DNA of 29,354 bases from Verrucomicrobiota bacterium (GTDB taxonomy: Bacteria; Verrucomicrobiota; Verrucomicrobiia; Opitutales; Seribacteraceae): assembly GCA_014382645.1 (NCBI GenBank), contig JACNJI010000218.1, forward strand, positions 1 to 29,354. Reading direction: 5' to 3'. How positions within the stretch are numbered: the stretch's first letter is position 1; each line of letters begins with the position of its first letter. This document shows, piece after piece, positions 7,894-16,300 of this stretch. A model generated the notes under the pieces. That model did not search any database and was not told where the DNA came from. It saw only the letters and a program-made list of their open reading frames with translations. The position numbers and the translations under genes were made by a program.

Positions 7894-8355
7894 AAGCTGG
7901 GGCCTCTCCCTCACGCGTATCTCAAGCCAGTTCCAAAATATCGAACGCGGATATTCGCCGATTCCGTACAACAGCAGTTGGTGGGCAGGATAAAAGCGAG
8001 CGGGAACATGCTCACGCTGATTGCCGAAGCTCTCTTGGAATAAGATCCCCGACAGGCAATTGCAGCGACCGATCTCGTACTGACAGGAGGCATCCTTCTC
8101 TAAAGGCTTTCTCTTACCTTGTCCAGATAGGCCAGAGCAGCCTTGGGCTCGTCGTGCATCGACCTGTAGGGCGTTCCTTATTCGCCACTAGGAATCATTT
8201 CGGTCGCGCCTCGCCAATTCAGCCGCCATGAAACGAATGCCAGCAACCCACATAATTATCAAGGAATAGGTCAAAGCGAAAAAATGTCTCAGCGACTAAA
8301 GAAACCTTTGATTTATAAGCCTAATGCACATAATGATGAGCAGAGTTATTTACTG
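7894..8355. other. Stretch without an intact gene
   Basis: The plus strand carries the 49-codon continuation of the upstream ORF to 8043. The minus strand carries two short protein-like pieces at 8100-8253. The plus-strand open frame 7872-8231 has protein-unlike, Ser/Arg-rich content and overlaps these, so I reject it. No RNA gene or clear promoter was recognised. Confidence 0.4.
8100..8253 (-). pseudogene. Possible frameshifted small ORF
   Basis: ATG 8253 opens a 21-residue frame (MWVAGIRFMAAELARRDRND...) ending at TAG 8188-8190. In another frame, 8177 down to TAG 8100-8102 reads GTPYRSMHDEPKAALAYLDK and then VRESL. The second piece resembles the end of a helical, TPR-like protein. A single indel near 8180 would join them into about 46 residues. 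This is weak evidence: both pieces are short and may be chance. Confidence 0.18.
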
Positions 8356-9747
8356 ATGTCAAAATTCACTGACAGTTACTTAGGTAGGCGCGATTTCCTG
8401 AGGGTGGGAAGCTTGGGCTTGGGCGGATTAAGCCTACCTGACTTTCTGCGAGCGGAGGAGGCGTTGAAATCCGTGGGGGGCATAGCCAAGGACAAAACCG
8501 TAATCTTCCTCTTCATGCACGGTGGTCCAAGCCAGTTCGAAACATTCGACCCAAAGATGGATGCCCCATCGAACATCCATAGCGCCACGGGCGAAATCAA
8601 GACGAAGATTCCCGGCATCACTTTCGGGCCAACCTTTGAAAAGTTAGCCAAACTTAACGATAAGTTTTCCATCGTACGCTCATTCACCACCCAAAGCGCA
8701 GATCACGATTCCAAGCCCATCGTCAGTAAGGAATTTTCTTCGGGCGCTCAGATCGGAGCGCATTACGCAAAAGTTGCCGGTGCAAGCCACCCGCAGTTCG
8801 GTATGCCGAGAAACGTATGGTTGCATCCGCAGGCAGTGGATGCAGGAGCTACGAACCCAATAATGAAATTGGGTAAATTCGACGTCACTGGCCCTTTGGG
8901 TCCCGCTTACGCACCATTCCAACCCAGTGGGAAAAGCGATCTCAGGCGCGACATGCAATTAACGATCGATCCCGATCGACTGAGTGACAGGCGTACTTTG
9001 CTGACCAGCCTGAATCAGTTTCGGCGCACCGTGGAATCCGGAAAAGTTACGGGTGGATTGGATAAATTTCAATCCCAAGCACTGGAAACCTTGACCGGCG
9101 GCATTTCCGATGCCTTCGACATTACCAGTGAGGAAGACAGCGTCATCGATCGGTACGACACTTCGAAGTTGATCGACGTAAGCCGCATAAGCAAGCGATG
9201 GAACAACCACCAGCGTTATGCCAATCACGTAAAGAACCTTGGCAAACTCCTCCTGCTGGCCCGAAGGTTGGCCGAACGCGGAGCAGGCTTCATCACCGTG
9301 AGCACCGACTTCGTCTGGGACATGCACGCCGACAACAACAACGCCACTATGACCGAGGGCATGGAATACGTTGGTCGTCCGTTCGACCATGCCGTAAGCG
9401 CATTCATCGAGGACGTCGAGGCTCGCGGACTGCAGGAAAAGATCCTGCTCGTATGCTGTGGCGAAATGGGTCGTTCACCAAAGATCAACGGAAAAGGCGG
9501 GCGCGACCACTGGAGTGGTTCGGCCCCCTTGTTACTTTACGGCGGAGGACTGAACATGGGGCAAGTTGTGGGATCTTCCACTAAGGACGGCGGCGAACCC
9601 GCCACAGACCGGGTCACCATCCCGAACCTCTACGCCACCATAATGGAAACCATCCTAGATGTTGGGGTGGTTCGAGCCACACCGGGTATTCCGGAAGCAG
9701 TTTCCCAAGTCATTCATGGCGCATCGGCCATAAGGCAATTGATTTAG
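8356..9747 (+). CDS. DUF1501 domain protein, Tat-exported
   Basis: A 463-residue member of DUF1501, an alkaline-phosphatase-like/sulfatase-related family common in Planctomycetota and Verrucomicrobiota; its activity is uncharacterised. The start at ATG 8356 places the twin-arginine motif (GRRDFLRVGSLGLGGL) at residues 9-24. ATG 8284 would add 24 residues and is possible. Family blocks seen: IFLFMHGGPSQFETFDPK, RSFTTQSADHDSKP, GFITVSTDFVWDMHAD and CCGEMGRSPKINGKGGRDHW. In many relatives the gene sits next to a DUF1553/DUF1549 partner with a cytochrome domain. That partner is absent here. Confidence 0.9.
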   Translation: MSKFTDSYLGRRDFLRVGSLGLGGLSLPDFLRAEEALKSVGGIAKDKTVIFLFMHGGPSQFETFDPKMDAPSNIHSATGEIKTKIPGITFGPTFEKLAKLNDKFSIVRSFTTQSADHDSKPIVSKEFSSGAQIGAHYAKVAGASHPQFGMPRNVWLHPQAVDAGATNPIMKLGKFDVTGPLGPAYAPFQPSGKSDLRRDMQLTIDPDRLSDRRTLLTSLNQFRRTVESGKVTGGLDKFQSQALETLTGGISDAFDITSEEDSVIDRYDTSKLIDVSRISKRWNNHQRYANHVKNLGKLLLLARRLAERGAGFITVSTDFVWDMHADNNNATMTEGMEYVGRPFDHAVSAFIEDVEARGLQEKILLVCCGEMGRSPKINGKGGRDHWSGSAPLLLYGGGLNMGQVVGSSTKDGGEPATDRVTIPNLYATIMETILDVGVVRATPGIPEAVSQVIHGASAIRQLI

Positions 9748-9770
9748 CAGGGTTTCAATATTACGGGAAT

Positions 9771-10700
9771 TTATCCCGACAAATCGGAGATTGCATCTTC
9801 TAAAGTAGGGAAAAGAAACACGTAACCCTCGTCCCGCAAGACCCTTGAGACCACTTTACGGCTTTTGAGTACTAGCTCTGGAGCCGTACGAAGAAAGACG
9901 GCGCCAAATCGAACGGCAAAAGTTGGAGCAGGAAAACCGATGCCCAAAGGTGCGAATGCGGAACGCATTTGGCTCATAAAGACAGCGTTGGAAACCGGAT
10001 TGGGCGCGGCCAAGTTCACCACCCCCGAAACCCCGTCACGCGACACCAACCAGTCGACGATGCCAACCCAGTCGTCAAGGTGCAACCAGCTCATCCATTG
10101 CGAGCCGGGTCCTTGCCTTCCTCCCAGCCCAAGTTGTGCGAACCGGCGCATCACGGGAAAGGCTCCCCCGCTTTTACCCAGCACAATGCTGATGCGCATA
10201 GCCACCTTCCGCACATTGTGGACCTGAGTTTCCAAAAAAGCTTCCTCCCACGCTTTCGCCACTTCCACGGAAAAACCGTGGCCTAAATCGTCGCTATTTT
10301 CATCGTGTGGCGGCAATTCGACTCGCCGATCCTCGTAAATAGTCGCCGTGCCGGCGTTAAGCCAGACCCTGGGCGGAATCGTCGCTCGAGAGACCGCATC
10401 ACCGAGAACTCTCGTCGCCTTGACACGCGAATCAAGAATCAACCTACGGTTTGTCTCGCTGTAACGACAATCCACCGAACGCCCGCAAAGATTCACTAAG
10501 GCTTTTGCTCCCTCCAACTCCTTCATCCAAGATCCTATGGTTCGAGCATCCCAAGTAACAAGTCGCGCTTGTGGGAAGTCCGCCGGTAATTCATTGCTTC
10601 TGCCGAGCACGACAACCTCATACTCCTTTTCAGCAAAACACTGGGCCAAGGCTTTTCCCAGAAACCCCGTGCCACCAGCCAAAACGATTTTATCTTTCAT
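9771..10700 (-). CDS. TIGR01777 family NAD(P)-dependent epimerase
   Basis: A 309-residue extended short-chain dehydrogenase of the TIGR01777 (YfcH/SulA-like) type. The nucleotide-binding GGTGFLG is at residues 9-15, followed by VNLCGRSVDCRYSETNRR, then RISIVLGKSGGAFPVMRRFAQ and GSQWMSWLHLDDW. The C-terminal DUF1731-type segment ends in FLFPTLEDAISDL. The physiological substrate is unknown. ATG 10700 is preferred over an upstream TTG at 10706. It is convergent with the DUF1501 gene; a 5-bp hairpin CGGGA/TCCCG at 9764-9778 lies at the junction. Cytoplasmic. Confidence 0.9.
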   Translation of the reverse strand: MKDKIVLAGGTGFLGKALAQCFAEKEYEVVVLGRSNELPADFPQARLVTWDARTIGSWMKELEGAKALVNLCGRSVDCRYSETNRRLILDSRVKATRVLGDAVSRATIPPRVWLNAGTATIYEDRRVELPPHDENSDDLGHGFSVEVAKAWEEAFLETQVHNVRKVAMRISIVLGKSGGAFPVMRRFAQLGLGGRQGPGSQWMSWLHLDDWVGIVDWLVSRDGVSGVVNLAAPNPVSNAVFMSQMRSAFAPLGIGFPAPTFAVRFGAVFLRTAPELVLKSRKVVSRVLRDEGYVFLFPTLEDAISDLSG

Positions 10701-10947
10701 CGCCAAAGGACTATGACGGCACGAGAGTCAAATATATCGTTCGTGCAAAACGATCGTGGCATCTGTGAATTATCATTGACTTAAGCAACTCCACGACCAG
10801 ATATTATATTTTTAATCACTACGTTAAGGATTCCTTTTAATCAATCCGATTGGTTTATTAACAAATAAGAAATAGCAAAAAAGACCTCCAAGAATTGCAA
10901 TTTCACTAATAACTGTACGATTGAGATTTGAAACAAGTAAGATTCCC

Positions 10948-11112
10948 ATGAAACGGAAACCCATCTCGTTATCTTCTGATGTGACAGATGCAAGCTATGA
11001 CCTTACTCCCTCGGACTTGCACAATACACTATCAACTCTCATAAAGTGTATACTCGTTATCACGAGTCTGGGCCTATCGGCTTACTTCCTCTACGGCATC
11101 CTGTCCAAATAA
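10948..11112 (+). CDS. Small single-pass membrane protein
   Basis: A 54-residue ORF from ATG 10948 (MKRKPISLSS...). It has a Ser/Asp/Thr-rich N-terminus and one C-terminal membrane helix (LIKCILVITSLGLSAYFLYG). A TTG at 10921 in the same frame would add nine residues. It lies in a conspicuously AT-rich patch (about 10,707-11,130) and is followed by a strong hairpin at 11135-11164. No family is recognised and the ribosome site is weak. The membrane helix and downstream hairpin favour a real gene. Confidence 0.45.
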   Translation: MKRKPISLSSDVTDASYDLTPSDLHNTLSTLIKCILVITSLGLSAYFLYGILSK

Positions 11113-11134
11113 ATAATTCTGTTTTCTGCAGGAG

Positions 11135-11164
11135 ACCATTTCGCGCGACATCGTGCGAAATGGT
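11135..11164. terminator. Bidirectional hairpin between convergent genes
   Basis: ACCATTTCGC at 11135-11144 pairs perfectly with GCGAAATGGT at 11155-11164, and the loop side can extend the stem by about three further pairs. It lies between the small membrane protein gene (plus) and the DUF1080 gene (minus). TTT follows on the plus side. The U-tract is short, so termination may be inefficient or factor-aided. Confidence 0.55.
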
Positions 11165-11177
11165 TTAAGATACTCTT

Positions 11178-11891
11178 CTACTTCATATAGATCTTCCGGA
11201 AGGACACCTTCATCGGTGAACCGGCGTGCAACTGCAGAGCCAGCACTCCATCGGCCCGACGAGTCTTCTCATCGTTGTCTGTAAGTTCAGTGGTTTTCAC
11301 ATCGTTGATATAGTGCGTAAAATGGTATCCCTTCGCGGTTATGCGATAAGTGTTCCAATCATTTTTCTTAACGGCTTTCCCGATTTCTTTGGAGTCACCG
11401 AATTTTTTCGCATTTTTCTTCAACTTCCCGCCATCAATAGTGAGGGTGGTATGGAAACCACGGTCAGAAAGAATTCCGCGAAAACCTTCGCCATAGCAAA
11501 TACCCGAATAACGGTCGCCCGCCTCGAAATCGGCTTGATAACCACCGATGCGCCAACCGTCATGCTTCCCGGGCTTAACGAAACTGCGGTACTGGATGCC
11601 GCTATTGCCACCCTCGATCTTGAATTCCAGAGTGAGATCAAAGTCGGCCAACTTGCCATCTTCCCAAATGATGAAGGTGTTCCCATTGGTGGGAGTCTCC
11701 TTGGTGGTCTGTCCAACAATCGCTCCATCAGCGGCTTTCCAGAATTTAGGATCTCCGTTCCATCCTTTGAGGGTCTTGCCGTCAAAAAGGCTTTTCCCGG
11801 CGGCCGTCTTGTCTCCGAAGGCAGGGGCGACGGCTAGCATAGCCACGGCCAAGATAGATGTGATAAGGTGAAATAAATGGGTATTCTTCAT
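11178..11891 (-). CDS. Secreted DUF1080 (3-keto-disaccharide hydrolase-type) protein
   Basis: A 237-residue protein made of a cleavable signal peptide (to about AFG at 24-26) and one DUF1080 domain, a concanavalin-like beta-sandwich. Typical blocks are SLFDGKTLKGWNGD, FIIWEDGKLADFDLTLEFK, NSGIQYRSF, GYQADFEAG, WNTYRITAKGYHFTHYIND and GVLALQLHAGSPMKVSFRKI. Some family members hydrolyse 3-keto-glycosides; the activity here is inferred only from the domain. It acts outside the cytoplasmic membrane. It is divergent from the esterase-like gene at 12033, sharing a 141-base gap with a 14-bp palindrome that may co-regulate both. Confidence 0.9.
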   Translation of the reverse strand: MKNTHLFHLITSILAVAMLAVAPAFGDKTAAGKSLFDGKTLKGWNGDPKFWKAADGAIVGQTTKETPTNGNTFIIWEDGKLADFDLTLEFKIEGGNSGIQYRSFVKPGKHDGWRIGGYQADFEAGDRYSGICYGEGFRGILSDRGFHTTLTIDGGKLKKNAKKFGDSKEIGKAVKKNDWNTYRITAKGYHFTHYINDVKTTELTDNDEKTRRADGVLALQLHAGSPMKVSFRKIYMK

Positions 11892-11951
11892 GATTTACAA
11901 GCGTTCCTTTTGAATATGTGTTTGGTGGATGGAGATGTTTCGAAGTTGCAA

Positions 11952-11965
11952 ATGTTCCGGAACAT
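11952..11965. promoter_or_regulatory. Perfect 14-bp palindrome in divergent promoter gap
   Basis: ATGTTCCGGAACAT is exactly self-complementary and lies inside the 141-base gap between the DUF1080 gene (start 11891, minus) and the esterase-like gene (start 12033, plus). Its size and place suit a dimeric repressor or activator site acting on both genes. No regulator gene is in the window, and no matching second copy was noticed. Confidence 0.45.
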
Positions 11966-12032
11966 AGGCTTTAGGCAAGTAAAAGAAAACGAAACTCAGC
12001 TTTTTTATAACTCTCCCAACCCAGCTCAAGTC

Positions 12033-13208
12033 ATGAACGCAAGACTCCCTATCCTATTTATCACTGCAATAAGCATGCTGGTGTTTTCACTTTCAGCTAA
12101 TGCATTTCCAAAAATCCCCGAGGAGGAAGGGGCTCGCAACCTCGAGATCTTCGGTAAGACTTTTTCCACGCTCGAGGAGTGGCAAACCCGAGCCAAGCGA
12201 AATAGAGATGGTATCCTAAAGGGAGCCGGACTCGTTCCCCTACCCGCTCGTTCACCGCTAAACGCCCACTCCCATTCCTCTAAAGAAATGGATGGGTATT
12301 CGGTAGAGAACGTTCACTTCGAGAGTCTTCCCGGCTTTTTTGTTACCGGTAACCTCTACCGTCCTCTCCGAAAAGGCGGCCTCAGCAAGTTTGCCGGCAT
12401 CCTTTGTCCCCACGGACATTCCAAAGAGGGTCGAGTCGCGGAATACACGCAAGCACGTTGCGCCTCCCTCGCCCGCATGGGAGCCATTGTCTTCGCCTAC
12501 GATATGGTGGGCTGGAACGAGGATTCCAACCATGTCGATCACCGGAAGGATAAAAACGTATTTGCTTACCAGACTTGGAACAGCATGCGCGCCCTCGACT
12601 ATCTTCTGAGCTTCCGAGAGGTGGATCCAAGTCGCATCGGTGTCACGGGCGAATCCGGGGGCGGCACCCAGACCTTCATGCTGACTGCTCTTGACCCACG
12701 CGTAAGGGCAGCTGCACCCGTAGTCATGGCTTCAGCCCACTTTTACGGGGGATGCAACTGCGAGAGCGGCATGCCCGTTCACGAAAGCAAGACCCACAAG
12801 ACCAATAACGCGGAAATCGCTGCCATGGCAGCCCCTCGACCTCTACTCCTTGTTAGTGTGGGTGGAGACTGGACCAAGAATACGCCAAAGGTCGAGTTCC
12901 CATACGCTAGGCGCATCTACTCCCTCTTTGGTTCCTCAAGTAATGTGGATAACTTTCACCTCGCCGATGAAAAGCACGGTTATGAATTCTCAAAACGCAA
13001 ACCGGTCTACCGATTCTTAGCCAAAACCCTTAAGCTGCGCCTAAGCCAAGTGACGGGTGACGACGATGAAATCACCGAGAAATTCTTCAAGCCCCTGCCA
13101 AAGGAAAAGCTGCAGGTGTTCAACAAGGAACACCCACGACCAAAGCACTCTCTGATAGGGTCCGAAGCTTCCCTCGCCGCCCTTCGCAAGGCTCAAGGCA
13201 AACTCTGA
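12033..13208 (+). CDS. Secreted acetylxylan-esterase-like alpha/beta hydrolase
   Basis: A 391-residue alpha/beta hydrolase. ATG 12033 (MNARLPILFITAISMLVFSL...ANA) gives a clean signal peptide; an upstream ATG at 11877 would overlap the neighbour and bury the signal, so I reject it. The fold marks are GILCPHGHSKEGR, YDMVGWNED and the nucleophile elbow GESGGG with Ser208. After these come AAPRPLLLVSVGGDWT and the late His in DEKHGYEFSKR. Related proteins remove acetyl or methyl esters from polysaccharide; the substrate is not known here. It is divergent from the DUF1080 gene and convergent with the large multidomain gene. Confidence 0.85.
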   Translation: MNARLPILFITAISMLVFSLSANAFPKIPEEEGARNLEIFGKTFSTLEEWQTRAKRNRDGILKGAGLVPLPARSPLNAHSHSSKEMDGYSVENVHFESLPGFFVTGNLYRPLRKGGLSKFAGILCPHGHSKEGRVAEYTQARCASLARMGAIVFAYDMVGWNEDSNHVDHRKDKNVFAYQTWNSMRALDYLLSFREVDPSRIGVTGESGGGTQTFMLTALDPRVRAAAPVVMASAHFYGGCNCESGMPVHESKTHKTNNAEIAAMAAPRPLLLVSVGGDWTKNTPKVEFPYARRIYSLFGSSSNVDNFHLADEKHGYEFSKRKPVYRFLAKTLKLRLSQVTGDDDEITEKFFKPLPKEKLQVFNKEHPRPKHSLIGSEASLAALRKAQGKL

Positions 13209-13315
13209 CCACCCACCGAACCGCAATAGCCATCCCGGCTTCCTGTCTTTTCCATTCGTCACCAAGAGGAAAGGGACCGAGGATTTCATCTGGAAATCGG
13301 CTTAGGATCGGAAAA

Positions 13316-16300
13316 CTAGTTTTCTTTTCTTTCCAACCCCTTGGCAAGAAAGTCGTAGGCGGCCTCACGAATTGCTAAGGGGAAATCGTGAGCGCATTCC
13401 GGATGGCGGACAACCAAGTTACCCTTCGACTCAAGCAAGGAATAAACCTTGGAGGCAGCCTCGGTACAACGACGAGCGCTTTCCCAGCGAAAGTTGTGGT
13501 CGCCTTTGGGAGCACTCACGAACAAATGGCGGGGAGCCAAGGCACCTAGGAGCTCTGGGAAGTCGAAGGGAATTTCTCCAAGGCGGCCTCGATAGTCCGA
13601 GAGTCGAGGCATGTAGCGTGTCTGGCACCAACCTTTGCCAAACACCCAGTTTTTTTCATTGCCATCGTAGTAGTCCGGAAACGAATCGAAGGAGCAACTG
13701 ACGGCAATGGCGGAAATACGCTTCTCGAAGGTGGCGGTAAAAATGGCGTTGTGACCGCCCAGCGAATGGCCGATGACACCGAATCCATTGGAAGCATCGA
13801 CATAGGACAGGGATTCCAGAAGATCGAGAGCTCGGGAGTTGTCCCAAACGGCCTTCATCGTTCCGCTTGCGTAGCCGAGGTTTGCGACGTCGGGTTGGTA
13901 GTCGGCCAACAGTGGATAGGCTGGTGCGATCGTGACGAACCCGCGCTCGGCCAATTCCGCCGCATAGGCGCGGTTCGCCCGTCCGCCCAAGCCGAGAACA
14001 ACCTTACGACCCACCTTGTTGTCCGTCGGGTGCAGGCAAAGAATGGCCTTCGCCTTTCGTTTGCCCGACAAGACGTCCTTTGGGATGCACAGATGAGCGG
14101 GAACACCGGAAGAAGCCGAAGATTGGTAGGTAATCGATTGGAGAAGGTAAGTCCCGGCATCCTTTGATTCAATGATCTTCAAGTCGGGTGGAGCACGCTT
14201 CTTAACGACGGGATAAGTTCCCATGACCTTTTCCGCCCCCTCCAATATGGAGGTCCGCCGTTTCTCCCAATCCTCTCGTGAACGCACGGGACGTTGGCCA
14301 CCCACTTCATCGGCAAAGATGAGTAAATCAAAAGCCGGGAGTCGATGATCGGGCTCGGGGTGGGCGAGGAAGGCGAGCAGGTCGGCCATGGCCTGTTGGT
14401 CGAGGCCCGCTTCCAGTCCCTCCGGCATAAGCGAACGGCCAAGGCTTTTCATACCATCAACCTCTTTGCGCAAAAGGGTGACCGACTTGCCCAAAGGGAA
14501 ACGAATAGTGAGATGGGTGGTGGTTTCGTTCGCAAGCAAGCCAAGCAACTTGTCTTTTGGCCCACGCACCTCGTAAGCCACGAAATCGGCGGCCACCTCG
14601 CGGCTGGGATCAATGAGGTTAGTCAACAGCTTCTCCGGTCCCGCCGCCTTCAACGCGACCAAGTCGGGGCCAAGGGCGTGGCCTTCCTTGCCCGCGCGAT
14701 GACACGAGGCGCAACGCTGTACGTAGGTCACGCGTCCACGCGTGGAGTCGCCTGCAAGTCGAAGTGCGGGAAGGTAGCTTTCGATAACTTTCTCCCGCGG
14801 AATATTTTCCTGCTCGGGAGGGGCGAGACCAACCAACTCAACTGCTCGTTTACGGAAGATGTCGTCCTTGAGGTTGCGCAAGGTGGTCAAGCGACCCGCC
14901 CTCAAGTCGGTGATTGCTACTACCCCCTTCTCCATCGCGTCAAGCAAGGCGTTCGTCCGCTCGGACGCCTCGAGAAAGTAACCGATCGTTTCATCCCGCG
15001 AACCCGAAGACAAAACCTTCCAGCGGTCGAGCAAGTCGGCCGTTAGCCCCTCGGGCGCCAGGTTCACCAGTTCCCTCACGGCTCCGTCACGCAAGGAAGC
15101 TTCGGTGGCATCCAGAAAAGCAAGCAACGGCGGGCTGGCCGCCTTCTTGTCTAGAGTGGACAGCAAACCAATTGCTTGCAGGCGAAGGGCAGACGAGCAA
15201 TCGGCATCCTCGACCACAGCCATGGAAACGCGCTGCAGGTACTTCCGCGCTTCGGGCTGCAGACGACTGAGCGAGTTACCGCCTTTTCGCAAACCATTGG
15301 CCAAAGCCACCACCTCGCTCGCATCAGGCGGCGGAACTGAATCGGCGAAGTGGGAAAACAGCTCGTTCACCTGTGCGGACAAGGCATTCAGGACAGCGGA
15401 TCGAATCCATGAGTCTTTGCCACTTACGGCCAAGGTTTCCAACAGAGCAGGCAATTCGCCGGGAAACTCAACCACACCGGAAGTAAGAGCAAATTGAAGA
15501 CGGACGTGCGGGGATTTGTCCCGAGCCAAAGCAAGCATAGCCTGAGCCAAGGGTCTGCTTGAATTGATATCTTTAACAAGAAAGGGTTCAGCCAACCTAA
15601 TGGCGTGTTCGCGAAGAAAGGGATGCCGGTCGCTCATGGCCGTGACAAGGTGATTAGGTTTTAGTTGATCTAAACCCGCGAGAGCGTAAAGAGCATGCAG
15701 TCGACCGATGTGGGACTCGCCTTCCATGGCCAGCTTCAAGAGAGCGGGAACTGCCTTTGCGTCTTGCCCCTCATAAAGCAGACGGGCGGAAGTTTCGCGA
15801 CGCCATGCATTAGGCGAAGATAGAATAGCGACAAGCTCGGGGGAAGACAAATTCCCAAAACGAGGCGAGGGAGGTCGAACGAATCCCTCGGGCACAATCC
15901 TCCAAATTCGCCCCCTATCATTCCCGCTGTCGAGGTCGATGTGCTTCTTGATACCGCGGGGAAGCGACCACGGGTGTTCAATCACTTCACGGTACATATC
16001 AAGAACGTAAAAGCACCCGTCAGGCCCGTTGGCCAACTGGACAGGACGGAACCAGTTGTCGGTCGATGCGAGGAACTCGGATGAACGTTCACCCTCAGGT
16101 CTTTTGCCAACGGGAACAATCCCGTCCTCATAATTGAGAACCTTTCGATGCACGAGGTTGCTCCCGGCGTCCGCGACAAAAGCATTTCCCCGAAAACCCG
16201 CACCGAAAGCATCACCACGATATATGGCAACTCCCGTAGCAGCCGTAAAATACCCGGACACTCTGCCGCCACCTTCGACGGGACCGCGCACCTTGGAGGC

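Noticed and set aside
10776..10807. Promoter TTGACT...TATTAT before the small membrane protein
   Set aside because: The spacing is 20 bases and it lies about 140 bases before the start; AT-rich sequence produces such pairs often.
11877..12032. 52-residue N-terminal extension of the esterase-like protein
   Set aside because: It overlaps the DUF1080 gene start, crosses the palindrome and would place a signal peptide internally.
13751..15046. Long antisense open frames across the multidomain gene
   Set aside because: These are shadows of high-GC codon use on the true strand, with no family motif or ribosome site.
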